A stretch of DNA of 64,000 nucleotides from Stramonita haemastoma (GCA_030674155.1 CM060328.1:43617067-43681066), one strand, 5' to 3'. Counted from the stretch's first letter, positions 1-13,600 are shown. Made by a program: numbers and translations. The notes: a model not told the origin generated them from the letters alone.

Positions 1-1596
1 TATGCATATCTACATTTTTAGATTTCATCTTTTTTGTGTGACAGAGTAGCTGAAAGGTAACTTTTTATTGTAGATCTTACACATTTGCTCATACCTATCA
101 AGCCTTTAGTTTGAGCATGTGATGATATAAAATAGTATTACATATGCATGCTTAAGCACATGATGTGCTGTAACATGGCAGAAAAACATTTAAAATCGTC
201 CCCATTTTTATGTGCCTTTATGTGATTGTGCCATACATGCAGCAGTGCACTGCATCCAGTAGATATTTGCATGTAATAGTTCATTTGTTGTTCATGGATA
301 GAAGTAGAACTTTTTTCTTTTTTATATAATTAAATTTCTGTCAGAGATGTAAATTTTGAAATGAAAAGAGGTTAGAATTCACTGAAGATATGGACATTTT
401 TGTTGTTGTTTAAATTGCAATGTCAAGTGATTTCATTTTTGTATTCTTTCTTTGTTCTTTTTATTATCTTAAAAGCTGAGTGAGGAAGATTGGACATAGG
501 TGAGATATTAATGTAAATCATGTTTTTTAATGTTGAAAATAATGTGCAAGTGGGATAATTTTGTTGTTGAAAATTTGAAAAACCTGGGTTGTGTAGCATT
601 TTCAATGAAAACTGATTCCTATTCTGTTTTTCATAAAGTTTTAGAAGAGTATAAAAAAAAAAGAAGCCATGGTCGCCATATTAGATTGTAACTATGGCTT
701 GGAAGTGTAAATTTTCTTACTATGGGGGATATTTAGGTTTTACGAGTGATGCTTTTTCGATGTATGGCATATCTATCGATATCAACTTTTAGAATATTTA
801 TCAACTGCAGCCCCCATGTTCCACCTTTATGTTGCCTGTAGATGTTTGTGAATGTGTGTTGTAAATATACAGTTGTGATGGAAATTTCCATGTGTATATT
901 TGTTATTTGGTGAAAATGGGAATGTGCTCTTTTGATATTGTGCTGTGTTTTGGTTATGTTCTTTTTTTTTTTTTTTTAATTATATGATTAGTTGCTGAAC
1001 TGTTTTATATGCTGAGCTTGATGTCACCATGTGACTGATACTGAGTTATGTTCATTAATATTTTCAGTTATAAATGTGGTGGGTTTTTTTTATTTTTAAT
1101 TTTTATTGAGGCAAATCATTCAATGCTGATATTTTACATGAATTTTTACAGATTAGATTTGAAGACTCTAATCATTCCCCATCCCTAAATTGCCCCAATC
1201 TACTGTTGATCATCTGCAAAAGATTCAAATTCTGTGTTAGTAATACTTCTTTCCTCCCCCTTTTGTTTTTTGTTTACTACTGTGAAGGGGAAAAGATCCA
1301 GTTGCTGATTTAAAAAAAAAACAACACTCCCCTCCCCCCAAAACAAAACCCTAACAAAACAAAAGCCTTCTCTGCATTTTGTGCTTTTCATTTTGGATAC
1401 ACGTATGCTCAGGTTTTTTTTCTTCTCTGTTTACCCTTTTGAAAACTTTTTTTTATCCAGTTGCCAGCATATGAAAAAGCAAAGGATGGGTAAGCTGCCA
1501 TAGAAGGCATATTATTATTGAAGAGAACAGGAAAACAGAACACTAAAACACCTTTCTCATGTTGGACTTTTCTTCAGCATTGTCGTGTAATAGAAC
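1..1596. other. AT-rich flank upstream of adenosine kinase, no gene seen
   Basis: No coding exon is recognisable on either strand. The DNA is AT-rich with homopolymer runs (T run near 961-978, A run near 1311-1321). The last part, 1570-1623, ends in a pyrimidine-rich stretch and CAG directly before the kinase start codon, so it may be the end of a 5' UTR intron. Confidence 0.5.
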
Positions 1597-1623
1597 ATGT
1601 TATTTTCCCCTGTGTATGTGCAG

Positions 1624-2691
1624 ATGGCCTACAGTACAAGTGCCACCACCACCACCAGCAGCAGCAGAGTAAGGGAGGGAGTGCTGCTTGGTTTGGGCAA
1701 CCCCCTGCTGGACATCACTGTCTACAGCGATGAGGCCTACCTGGCACGCTATGGCCTGGAAGCCAACAACGCCATCATCGCCTCTGAAAAGCATCACGAG
1801 ATGTTCCACGACATGGTGGAGAACCAGCATCCCATCTACATTGCAGGGGGGGCCACCCAGAACTCCATCCGCGTGGCCCAGTGGCTGCTGCAGGTACCTC
1901 GAGCCGTGACCTTCTTCGGAGGCGTGGGCGACGATCGCTTCCGGCACATCTTGGAAGACAATGCGCGTGAAGTTGGCGTTGATGTCCATTACCAGGTGCA
2001 TCCTGGAAAGAAAACGGGGGTCTGTGGGGCGATTATTACCGGCGAGAATCGATCCCTGGTAACCGAGCTTGGAGCGGCAGAACTTTTCACTGAAGACCAC
2101 CTGCATAAAGAAAACAACTGGAGTTTGGTGGAGAAAGCCGACTTCTATTACATAGGGGGGTTCATTGTCCCTGTTAGTCCTGACTCGGTCCTGAGCGTTG
2201 CTCGTCACTGCGCAGAGCACAAGAAAACCCTGGTCATGAATTTGCATGCGACTTTTATAGTCAAGCATTTTGCTGACCCATCCTTAGATCTCATGCGGTA
2301 CGTTGACATTTTGTTTGGCAATGGAGATGAGGCCAGGGAGTTTGCCAAGCATGCTGGCTTTAAGACGGATAACATCAAGGAGATTGCGCTGTTGACAGCA
2401 GATCTACCAAAGGCAAACAAAAAGCGGCCCCGTATGGTGATCTTCACCGACGGCAAGAAACCCACTGTCCTTGCCTATAATGGAGATGTTAGGGAGGTTC
2501 CCGTCAAAGCCATTGAGGCCAGGCTCATCAAGGACACCAACGGCTGTGGTGATTCCTTTGTGGGAGGCTTTCTGGCTCAGCTAGTGCAGGGGGGTTCCGT
2601 TGAAGATTGCTTGCGTTGTGGCTCCTATGCCGCTAAGGTTGTAATACAGAATTATGGCTGTACCTTCCCTACAAAACCAGACTTTTGTTAG
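1624..2691 (+). CDS. ADK: Adenosine kinase, single-exon copy
   Basis: Adenosine kinase phosphorylates adenosine to AMP with ATP (purine salvage); a PfkB/ribokinase-fold enzyme of cytosol and nucleus. The 355-residue frame aligns with the animal family end to end: LGNPLLDI near the N-terminus, AGGATQNSIRVAQW, FFGGVGDDRF, VDILFGN and the C-terminal GCTFPTKPDF. The catalytic-Asp loop reads DTNGCGDSFVGGF where the usual form is DTNGAGDAFVGGF, so two conserved alanines are Cys and Ser. I chose the ATG at 1624; an in-frame ATG at 1597 would add nine residues, but the CAG at 1621-1623 looks like a 3' splice site. Vertebrate ADK genes have many introns and this copy has none, which suggests a retrocopy kept under selection because the frame is intact. 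I see no clear poly(A) tract or target duplication to prove this. Confidence 0.94.
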   Translation: MAYSTSATTTTSSSRVREGVLLGLGNPLLDITVYSDEAYLARYGLEANNAIIASEKHHEMFHDMVENQHPIYIAGGATQNSIRVAQWLLQVPRAVTFFGGVGDDRFRHILEDNAREVGVDVHYQVHPGKKTGVCGAIITGENRSLVTELGAAELFTEDHLHKENNWSLVEKADFYYIGGFIVPVSPDSVLSVARHCAEHKKTLVMNLHATFIVKHFADPSLDLMRYVDILFGNGDEAREFAKHAGFKTDNIKEIALLTADLPKANKKRPRMVIFTDGKKPTVLAYNGDVREVPVKAIEARLIKDTNGCGDSFVGGFLAQLVQGGSVEDCLRCGSYAAKVVIQNYGCTFPTKPDFC

Positions 2692-5580
2692 TTCATGGGG
2701 TATGTTCTGGGTGAGGGGTTCTGGACTGTGTTGTTGGTGTGTGTAGTTAGTTCTGTTTCCAAGCTTACTATATAAGTGTTTACCTGGAGTGTGTTGACAC
2801 TTAAGTGCCTACATTGTCAGCTTTTAACAGTAATTATTAACCAGGACTGTTTTTAAGTCTGTGCCAGTGGGTGTGTAGCAGATATTGTATATATATTGAA
2901 AACATTTGTTGTGACGATACTGACCCTCCTCCCCCCCCCCCTCCCCTACTCTTCTCATTTCCAGTTGTAATTAATCACATGTGAAGGATATTGTCAGGCG
3001 AATATGAAGCTTAGCTTGGACTTTTTTTTTTCTTCAGTTGTTTAATGGGTTTGTGCTGGGTTTATGAAATAGTCACAAGAACAGCAGTTTAGCAACCGGA
3101 ATGCTCATCCTTATGTGTAAAGTGTGTACTGTGCTTACGTGAAGGGTATAGGCCGTAGTCCATACAGCATTGTTGGATACAGAGCTTTATATCTACCCAT
3201 TCATCATTTCATTTGCTAAAAATTCATTTCCAAACCATAACTTAACACTATGAAAAAAAGTTACTGTGTTTGACATTTATTTCAATTACTGCAAGTAAAA
3301 ATTATCTTTATATATTTACTTTACAGTCCTTTAAAATTGCTACTAAAAAGAAAACAAAAAAAGTAGTTGGTTATAAATGCTCACTTTTACTGACTATTAA
3401 TTGTACCCCTGTCTTAGATTTTGATCTACCTTTTCAAAGAGCAGAAAACATTGTTTGCTGACATGAATATTTATTTTAACCTAGCTGATAAAGCTAATTA
3501 CTGTCACAAAATGCACAGGAAACATTTTTTGTGTTAAAAGTAATTTTATTTCTTGCAGACATTGTTACTCAGTAAAGATTGTGTGTGTGTGTGTTTGTTT
3601 GTGTGTGTGTGTGGTGTGTGTTGTGTGTGTTAGTGTGTGTAGTGTGTGTGTTGTGGTATGTGTGGGTGTAGTGTGTGTTATGTATTATTTTATGTAATTT
3701 ATTATTATTTTTATATTTAATGTTATATTATATTTATATTATATATATATGTATTTTATATATATATATATATTATATATATTATATATATATATATATA
3801 TATGCTGTATGTCTAACTAGTAATTCAAAACAAAGCAAAACCACCTGCTTAAATTTCAGAGCAGGTTATTGCCTTGTGAGTTCTCAAACATGTTTTAATA
3901 ATTGTATTAAAAGTGACATTTTTCTGTTTAGATATTCAGTTCTTGAGTTAACTTTATTCTTGAGACAGTGAAGTGAGATGATGTGTTGTTTGTACTCTTT
4001 CAACAAGATTTTAACAATATTTTTGTTGGTTGTGTTGTGTGTGGTGTTGCTTTGTTCAAAGGGGGAAAAATAATCTGATTTAATTGACTATTATCTTTTC
4101 TCAAGATTGCTCAGGGGGTTGGTACAGCCATAAATATGTATTACACCATAGTTCAGAGATCAGGGATGCCCTTACATTAGCATTACACAGTATAGCAGTA
4201 GTTGTTGGGTGGTTGTTGTTTTTTTAATTACAAATGCACATATTTCAGAGTCAAGTTTGAAAACGGGTAAAACCCAATGTTGTCGAGAGTGCAAAAGCCA
4301 TGGTGAAGTTGTAATTTGAGGTTGTATTTTTGCTTGGATGACAAAAGGGTTGGATTTATAAAAATTGTTGGATCTTTTTTTAGAAAGTGTGTGTGTATTG
4401 TATTTTTTGCTTTTGAAAAATCATAAGAAAATTTACAGAGAGTTTTTTGCATTTCTTCTTATATCCTTTATTGAATTTGTCATTAGTGACTATTTTGCTG
4501 TGATTTTTTTTCAGAAGTAAAAAAAACACCATGTTTTGTGTTTCATTTACTCTGAATTAAAAAAAAAATTTCTTAAATTTTTTTTTTTTAGAATGTCATC
4601 TTGATTTTTGTTTTTTTATTGTCATGGTTGTGTGTTAGATTTTTTTTTTTTGGTGGTGATTTTTAATTTTTTTTTTAGTAAAGTGTGATGGATGAAAACG
4701 CTTTGGCATTGTGGTGTAAAAGGACAAATTGTGTAGGTGTGACAACAGCTGAATGTTGAAGCGAGCGTAACTGTAACTGATAAAAGCATTGCTGTGATAT
4801 GTCACACAAACATCAGGTGGAATCTTCATGGTTTAATCTGATCTGAGAATACCCTAGAATTTGTTATTTGTGCTGTAGCTTCATCCCTCATCCACCATTT
4901 GATGAAGAAAAAAGAAAAAGAAAAGCTGGGGGTAGTTTGCTGATGAGCCAGAGGGAGAATCAAGGGGGAAAACCCAAACCGGTTGTGACCTGAAAAGAAT
5001 TGTAGACAGGGCATCAATTTGTAAATGAGAAAAAACAAAATAGATTTAAAAAACCCCATCAAAATCAGAACACAAGTAACACCCCCCTAACAGAAATTAA
5101 AGAAACAAGCTAACACACAAATTCCCGAGGTGAGGCTGATTTCTGTATTCTTTGAAGAGCTGCCAGTATCATAGAAAAGTGCGAGTAAAATACTCGTGAA
5201 AGATCAGCATCCATTATTTGGGTTGGTAACTTGCTTACCAACATGAAAGTTTGGCAGGCTTTAATCCCCAAATCTTAAAAGATCATTCTTTGTAGAGCTC
5301 TGTTTCTTTGTCTATTTCTGCCCTTGATTGTAGACTATAGTTAACATAAGAGGCAAAGTCTTTGCATGAAGTAAAAATTTGTTCATGATAGGTAATATCG
5401 TATGGACGGCAATGGATAGATTCAGGAATTTTGTATTCCAGTCACTTTGAAATGCAGGTTGCCTTGATAGCATAGCAGGGACAGTTCTTCAAGAATGGCT
5501 GTTCAAGAGCTGGTTTTGCATTTAGCAATAAACAGCAAGGAGTAGAAGATAGCCTGAAAACTTAGCAGACAAGTTAACCA
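2692..5580. other. 3' flank of adenosine kinase, non-coding
   Basis: AT-rich DNA with a C/T run near 2928-2945 and a TG/TA microsatellite at 3580-3803. An AATAAA at 5527-5532 is one possible polyadenylation signal. The true 3' end of the kinase transcript cannot be fixed from sequence. Confidence 0.4.
3580..3803. repeat. Compound (TG)n and (TA)n microsatellite
   Basis: Imperfect TG repeats with TTG and GGTG interruptions (3580-3680) pass into TA repeats (about 3726-3803). The short frames across it are repeat artefacts. Confidence 0.9.
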
Positions 5581-5584
5581 AAGC

Positions 5585-5740
5585 TTTAGGAGATATGAGG
5601 TATGCTTAGCTGTAGGAGACGAGATACTCTGATGTTTGAGGAGACAAGATATGCTGATGTTTTATGAGACAAGGTATACTGAACTTTTAAGAGATCAGAT
5701 ATGCTGAAGTTTTAGGAGAAAAGATATATCCTGAAGTTTA
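5585..5740. repeat. Degenerate minisatellite, unit about 37 bp
   Basis: About four to five diverged units related to GAGACAAGATATGCTGATGT, starting near 5590, 5616, 5640, 5667 and 5715. Each unit has a GAGAC/GAGAT start, a TATGCTGA core and a TTTTA tail. Confidence 0.7.
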
Positions 5741-7439
5741 ATTCAGAATTGGTGTGGGTAGCCGAATTGGTGAAATAAGTAAGTGACCCAAGTTACTTGT
5801 GAAGATTGCACCAGTTGTTTGAGGTGTCGGGTCTGTCTCTGCCAGGGGTCAGGCAGACCTGTCTGTCTCCTTGGGGCGTCAGACGTCAAGACCAGCTCTA
5901 GCCTGCCAAATGAGTCTATCCTGTACAGTGTAGGTGCTGCTGCACTGTATGGGATGGTTGGTTCTTGTCCTGCTTTGTTGTACAGAGTCCTATACATGTG
6001 TTCTGTTGTGCACTGTTAGTCGGTTGAGTACAGAGTCGGAGAGCGTGGGGGGATGGCTTGAGTTTTTTGATGTGACTGGAGAATGTGATAACATACATTG
6101 TGCTTCTTATTTTTATAGTTTTTTTATCATCATATTTTTATAATGTGTTGGATTAGGTATATTTTTTTAATATTCTTGTAATTCTTGTATTACATACGAA
6201 AAGAGTTGATCCGTGTATGCATGTTCTGTTGTTCAACAACAGTTAGGATGGATGTTCGAATGGGACTGGCAGAGGGTGAGGGTGTGATCAAATACATCAG
6301 TACTGCAAAACAGCATAGAAAAAGTAAAGAGTCTTAACAGACATAAAATGAAAATTGGTTCTTGAATGAAAGCCGTCAAATATGTTATTGTAGCTTGTTT
6401 ATTAAATGGAGAGCAAATTCTTTTTCTTTTCCTTTTGTGAACTTCCCCACCCCTCTTACATTACCAGAAATTTTAAAGCAAATTGACGCTGCAGATGTTT
6501 ATAACTTGACAGAAGAGTTGAGGATTTTATTCAAGTCACTAGAGGTACACTCGTTGGAAGTGTTAAATAAAGTCTGTTCTGTATGTCAGTTGAGATTTGT
6601 CTATGTAGAAGATGTCATTAAAGCACTGTTGACTGTAATGTGATATTTGGAGACATTTGATTCCACTTGTTTCTTCTTTCCTGATTTCTGTTTTCATCCT
6701 TTAAATGCTTTCCTTTTATTGCTGTTGAATTGGTGCCTGTACTGTAGATAAAAAAACAATTCTGTTATTGAATATGTGCATTAAAAACTGTTGCAACTTT
6801 GTAACATATGACTGTGCTGATTGGTTTATAAAATACATCATTTCTGTCATAAAGTGCATAGTTTCTGAATGGATAAACAATTCTGTGAAATACGGATGTG
6901 TAAGATCAATACAATGTTCAGTTGCAAATCATGACAATTGATTCATCATTTTATGTAATTGTGTAACATGTACCACTTTGTTGTTGAGATCATGCATAAG
7001 AGTGTACCACTAGATCTGATGACGCGTAGTAGTAACATTGACTAGCAGACTGTCTCACCATCAAGTGAATGAAAGAGGTCTTTGTGATTTTTTCCCATCA
7101 TCTGCGTGTGAAAACAAACTGGGCAAGATGATGCAGAATTGTGTAGAGTTGATTCTGCCTTGGCAGGCACACACATCAGTGACAGGAGAGAAAGGCATTG
7201 CAGACATTTGACAAATAATGTTTTTATGGGAGGACTTGTGCAACTTATGCATTCTGTGATCAGAAATTGGCATGAAGAAAATGCAGAGGAAAAATGAAAA
7301 ATAAGAACTGATTTTGTTTTTCCTTTTTCCATTTAAGTGTATTTACCAATTTAAAAAAAAAAAAAAGTTTACTGTTTGTCATGAGAATGCAATCTGTTAG
7401 GAGTCACAACAAGTCATTCAAAAAAAAAAACAAGAAGAA

Positions 7440-8058
7440 AAGCACGCTCAGACAGATGATGTGCAATATTGTAACATGAAGACCATTTTTGTTCAGTTGA
7501 GTGCTAGACTGTGAGATAAAAGATCTGTCTTGTTCAGTGAATGGAATATTGTTATGCATCATGATTTTAGTTATTCAGTCAAGTGAACAACTGTAGCATG
7601 AAGACCTTGATAGCCAAGTGCAGAATTGTAACATAAAAATGTTTTTTGTTCAGCCAAGTGCAAGTTTATAGCTTGAGAGATTTTTCTTGTTCAATCATGA
7701 GAGTGAAAAATTTATCTTTATTGTTCTGGGGAGTGGAGATTGTAACATGAAGATTTTTTTGTTCACGCATGAGATCCTTTGAACATTTTTCTTGAGCTAG
7801 TTGGGCGCAGGATTGTAACAGGATGGTGTTTTTTTGTCAGTGACAAGATCTTCATTGTTTTGTCAAATTCAAGAAAGTAACAGGATCTTTATTGTTCGGT
7901 CAGATGCAAGATAGTAGTAACATATTCTTCCTTGCTCTATCAAGTACAAAACTGTTGCAATGATTTTTCTTGCTTCAGTGTAGTGAGATTTTGACATGAA
8001 GAGCTTTCTTGTTCAAAAAGTATTAGTAATGATGCAGCCAAAAGTTTTTCTGTTTTCA
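7440..8058. repeat. Decayed tandem array with 3' splice-site-like units
   Basis: Around ten to twelve diverged units of about 45-60 bp. The unit reads roughly: CAAGTGCAAGATTGTAACAT, then GAAGATTTTTCTTGTTCAG. The T-rich tract plus CAG of each unit resembles a 3' splice site. The array ends in TTTTTCTGTTTTCAG (8044-8058), followed by an open frame to 8431. Confidence 0.65.
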
Positions 8059-8431
8059 GGATACATGGCATGTCCCAGTAAATATTCATTTGTTGAAAAA
8101 ATCAACTGGTTGGTTGGTTGTTACTTTCTTCTGGCCGAAAATTGACATCAAAAGAAAAATGCTTGCGCATAAACCACCACTTAGGAAAGTAGGTGGGGAA
8201 AAAAGGAACAGTTCCTATAAGTTGATTGATCATAAAAGACCTCTGGACATATTCTTGATGGGTGACGATGGAAGCAGTCACAAGACGGTGACGAAAAATG
8301 GCAAAGCACAGAAGTTTCTCAGCGACTTCGTCAGGCTTTCAGAAGTTGATTTGCCCTTGGTGCTATTCCATCATTTCACTTCTATGTTTTCACCGTTGCA
8401 GTATATATGTTCTGAGGGTCATACAAGTTGA
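8059..8431 (+). CDS. Possible terminal exon, unrecognised
   Basis: Downstream of an acceptor-like TTTTCAG the frame starting DTWHVPVNIH stays open for 123 codons to a stop at 8429-8431. An AATAAA follows at 8527-8532. The inferred protein is Lys-rich in the middle (around KPPLRKVGGEKR) and matches no family I know. No upstream partner exon was found, so this may be a chance frame. It is listed because acceptor, open frame and poly(A) signal are in the right order. Confidence 0.2.
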
Positions 8432-8549
8432 ACTGTGAAATAATGATCATTATTTTCTTGCTTGAATCTCTGTTCACTGTTTTTGTATATGTTGTGTTTA
8501 TAATGCAGTTGCCTGTCTTGTTTGTAAATAAAGTAACCATGATTATTAG

Positions 8550-11500
8550 GTAGAACTAATCTTAGTTGAGTCTGTTCAGATCTTTTTTTTTTCTTTCTTT
8601 TTTGCCAGCCCTTAATCAGACTAGAGTTTACTGATAAAAGAGAAATTGGTGTAGAGGGTGTGTTTAAACTTGCTTGACGGAGGAATCTGTTCACATAATT
8701 TTCTGACAATCTCATTGTGTTAGGGACTAAGTATACCAATGTACAAGGAGTCTGCTTTGCATTATGAGGATGGGTTTGTTGTTGTTTTTTGGTTTGAGGT
8801 GATTTGTTTGTCTTTGTCTTTATGATTTAAAAGCTCGGCTTTTAAGTATTCCGGCTACAGAAAGCCAGAAGTATTTAGGTATTTTTTTTATTGGTTACAT
8901 TTTTCTATTTCTTATTCGAAAAAGATTTGACTATGTGCAATTTTTACAGTGAATATTATAAACAATTTTATTGAGATTGTAAATATTTTTTCAGCAGTAT
9001 ATAAAGAAAAAATGTACATATTTGAGGTATAAAAAAAATCTTCTGGAGTGTGGTCAAATGAAAAGAAATTAAGAAGAAAAAAGATGGTGGTTGAAAATTT
9101 TGCTATTGTTGTAAAAACATGGGCGTGGAAAAGAAGAAGAAAAAGCACCATTTGATAATATAGTTGCTGTGTAATGAATTTTTTTTTTTTTTAATTGAGA
9201 GATTGAAAAGGAGTTTTGTTGTTAAGGTAGAGAGAATTAGGAAAGAAACACGTGAATGTACAGTTGAAGATATTAAACACCGAGGACTGTAAAAGACATG
9301 TATTGAGACCACAAGTACTGTTGTGAAAATACTGAGTGATATTAAAAAAAAAATGTTTAAAGAAAGAAAAAGCTCAAGCATACAAGTTTATAGTTAAGGT
9401 AAGAATTTTGGAAGAAAAAGGTATGAATTGAGTGTACAGTTACTATTGTTTTATAAGAAATTGAGGAAAAAAATATGTATAACTATAACTGTGTACATTT
9501 ACTGTATTAATGTTTATTTTAGAAAATGAGAAGTTTGAGAATATGAAATAATTACTGTTATAAAGAATTGGCTAGAGAAAAAGAGTTAACTTGAGTGTAC
9601 AGTTATTTAAAAAAAAAAATGTGAAGGGGGGTGGTGAGGGTAAGCAGGTGGGATGGGGAAAGAGAAAACACCAAGGATCTGGGTCTTGAGGATTTCAGTG
9701 TGTGATCAGTCATTGCTCCTAAACTTTCTCTTTATTTGTAAGTAAAAATCACTGTCTTCCAAAAAAAAAAAAAATGAATAGTATAAATAAAGATATGTTT
9801 TGTTGTTTTGTAATTTACTACTTGAAAACAAAAGGTGTCCTCCTAAATTTGGTCATCTGGGCGATATGACAGACAGACAGTCTACCCCATGTCATTTTTC
9901 ATGAAGGGAAATTTTTTTTTTATGTTTGCACCAGTTGTACGTATGTGAGGAGTATTTGTGACTCTTCTAGTTATTCTGCAGTTATAACTGGGGGAAAATT
10001 ATGGGTGTGTTTTCTGTTTATGATGTATAGCTTTTCCTTGTTAAAAATATCCCCCAAAACAAAAAAAACACCCAAAAACCCAAACCCGACAGGATCACTG
10101 ATTGTGTGCCTTTTGTCAAGAGAGCTGCTTGATTTTTCTTTTTCTTCTTTCAAAGTGAATCTATGAAACCGTGTCCTATTTCCAAAATGTCTGTTACCTT
10201 CCATGTGGCAGCATGGTTTGCGACATGGCAAGCTAGGCGTCACCAAACAGTTTCCACCCTGTAAATACCGTGCAGCAACTTTATGAACAATGTCACTCTG
10301 GTCATAGGGTCCACACACAGCGTGTGCAATGGGTTAACAAAACTCAACGATACTAGGCTGATTTTTTCACTTACACTCTGACTCACACTTGTATACACAT
10401 GGGTGTGCTTACACAAACACTCACATGCTCACTCATTCACTCACACACACACACATGCATGCACGCATGCATGCACGCACGCACACACACACTGCTGAGG
10501 CTGTGATTTGAACAGCAGCAGTACAAACACCAGATACTAGTTAATTGTATGATCAGTGAACCTTACAGAAATTCAACCTTATTTTTCTGTTTGTTTACAA
10601 GAAAAGTGATTCTGAGTACCCATACTACTCTAGGCACTTATTTTCAGTATTAGGGTAACTTCATTGAGAGTGTTGTCTTATTTTGGCAAGATTATTCCTG
10701 GCATAAAACTATATTAAAGTTAGAAAATGGGACGTACCATGTCTTTCTGACAGACAGGAATACAAAAGAGAAGGTAGGCCAGGGCCTGTGAAAAATATAT
10801 CGGTGCACAGGACAAATATTGAATATAAGGAATCTGTGCCATCGTCTTTCTTTCAAATGAATTGAAGTTTAAAATAATCAACAGCAGAAGTGGTGGGGGG
10901 GGGGGGGGGGGTTACTGTAAATCAAGAAAAGAGTTACCAGATTCTGCCCATGCAAAACATCCAGAAATTCTTTTCATTCTTTCCAGCTACCCACTCCATT
11001 TTCCAGCCAGGTATATTGGTCATTCTTTGAAGAAGAGAATCCTGATGCTGCGCTGTCCAATAGAAAGTGATTAGTGGCAACCACCATACTCTGCTGCAAA
11101 GTTACACTAAATCTCTGGTGCAGCATAAAGTGGGGTTCTGTCTTTCCTCAGGAATAATCTATCTCGATATTACTTGTTCTGAAGTTTGCTTTTTTGAATA
11201 AAAAGTCATTTGCAAATTGAAGGTTGCTCATGATTCAGAATAGATACAGGTGAAAAATAGTGAGGAATAACCTAAAGCAATGAGGGAAAAGTGATGAGAC
11301 CAAACCCAGCCAGAGCTGTGTGGGAGTCACCAGGAGACCCAATGATCAGAGTGACATTAACACACAGATCAGCAGCTCCACAGGCAGCAGAGCATGTGTA
11401 CAGACAGAAACGGTGGAGATTGTAGTATTATACTTGTGAACAAGGGTGCAAGTGCTGTACTTCAAACACCGGCTGGTATGAAAGGGAACTTGCTGCTTCC

Positions 11501-13600
11501 AACACTGATAGCACACCAATAGTTTCAGTTCCTGCGAACAAAATCCGCCAAGTCTGAAGGGAAACAAATGCTTGGTAGATGAAATGTAGTACAAGGACAA
11601 CCTGTGTATGAAGCTTAAGAAACCCACATAAGGTAGCCGTTTTGTTGCTTGACTTAACTGTATATTGCCTTACAATGAATAGGATTATTTGCTGTAGAAT
11701 TTAGCAAACTGTATTGATCAGAGCTACAGATTGCGTGACATACAAGATCTGTTATTGTTGAACTGATCATAGTATATTTTTTGTTGTTGGAAGTGTGGCT
11801 TAGTAGTGATGGTAGTGCTAATTTTGACAGGAAGAAAGGGAGTATATTATTAAACTATTGATTGAAAAATGAAACTGATAGGAGATTTGAACTCTTCATA
11901 GCTAGCGTTTATGCCATGTTCACAGTCAGTGTTTTCATAGCACCATTACCAAAAATGAATTGAGATGTTGCACAATTTCCCCTGTAGACAGTAGACTCAT
12001 AAGAATGGTTATGTGCAAGAAAACGGAGTGTTAACTTGTACTTCAGAAGAAACTGCATATGGCCAGGAAGAATCTGTTCATGTTGGCTTTTCATCAGTGT
12101 ACTTGTGGTTGTATTAGTGTCAAGTGTTTTCCTTTTCTTTTTGTTTTCTTGTGTGCTTTTCTCCTGTGCCTGTGTTGAAATATACTGTTGCATACATGTG
12201 AAAGGTAACAAAAATATCAAAAAATATATCTGTTTATAGTGAGAAATAATGAAGAATTATGAGTGCTGCAGTTCTGAAATATCACTGTTGGTCAACATTA
12301 ATGGTTTGGTAAGTATTTTTAGGCAGAGACACATTGTTTCCAAGCAATATATCATCTGTGATAGCCCTAAGTTTCAATCTTGATCTCAGGTATAGGGGTA
12401 AAGTTGTTAGAGTAAAGCTGATATATCATAGCTAGTGATTAAAGTAAGTTATGATCTGTAAAAATAATGTATCATTATTGATTACAGTTGAGGATGCTGT
12501 CGTGACCACTGGTCATTGTATTTAAGTATGGGGCAGCAACTAGTAGAATAGAAAGTGTAATGGAATACAGTGATTTACCTATGCTCACACCAACATTGCT
12601 AAAGGTGATGACTTGTGGTTTTATAAATCTAATATTAGGTTTTTAGAGGTTTCAAAAGTATGGGAGAGGAGAGTAGTTTATTTTTGTTATTTCAGATATT
12701 TTCATTCTAAATATTCATCTTGTGTAAAAAACTGAAATCATATTTCACCAGTCATTGGTCATTCACTTTGTCAGTCATTTTTTTCTTCTTCTGCAGATCC
12801 AGTGTTATCATGATTACCCTTTAACATTTAATTTCAATTAAAACCTTTCGGGGAAAAAAATCATTTATCATAGCTAGTTGGCCTGAAGCACATGGTCAGA
12901 AAGTATGACTCCATTAAGATACAGCCACACGAGTGCTTTCAATAATTTTTGCCAATAAAGTTGTTGGTCAGACACAGCTGTAGAAATGTGCCATGAAAAT
13001 TCACAGCTGCCTTAGCTAACTGTGGAAAGTGAAGCTGTGGGGGAAAAACCACCGGGGTCAGTAACAATGACAGCAATAACATTCATGTACTGACAAAATC
13101 TCCGTAGATTATTTTGAAAATAGAATGTATACAGATGGAGCAATTGTACAAACTTTGTAGATCTGCTTGTTAAATGAAATGTTTTGGTTTTACGAGAACA
13201 TACACCATGTGTTAATGAAACTGTGTGTACATTAAGATGAAGCATGTTGAGTGACATCTGCCATGTTGATGTAGCAAAACCATTCTGATCTACCAAGGCA
13301 GCATGATTTTGTTGACCTGTTATATCATCATCTTAAGCCGTGATATGTTCCATGTGACTTTCCTTACCAGTGCATTGACAGTGTATACATGTGTACTTGA
13401 CGAACTCTGTTGACTCTGCACATGGCCTGGACTGGTTATTACGTTGTACTTTTGTTTCATTAAAAAAAAAAAAAATCATGCATTTTCCGGTGTAAATACC
13501 ATCTTGGCGCAGACATCATCTTGCCGTTGAATTCTTACCAGCTATCGTGACCGCATTTCATGAACTTTGAACTGTTTTTTGTCCGTCTTCTTTCTGTCTG
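8550..13600. other. Non-coding DNA with weak repeats
   Basis: No exon recognised. A weakly repeated block at about 9150-9610 re-uses GAGTGTACAGTTA and AATTGAGG-like strings in decayed units. A CA/GCAT-rich microsatellite lies at 10438-10493, a G run at 10893-10911, and scattered AATAAA signals occur (for example 9786-9791). Confidence 0.4.
9150..9610. repeat. Strongly decayed tandem repeat
   Basis: The string TGTACAGTT recurs near 9257, 9434 and 9597, each next to GAGAAAAAG/GAATTGAG-like sequence. This suggests old units of roughly 80-170 bp with many indels. Confidence 0.35.

Noticed and set aside
1600..2268. 222-codon frame antisense to adenosine kinase
   Set aside because: Shadow of the GC-richer kinase coding sequence; no family resemblance.
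6362..6643. 93-codon frame
   Set aside because: No domain, AT-rich composition, no supporting splice or promoter signal.
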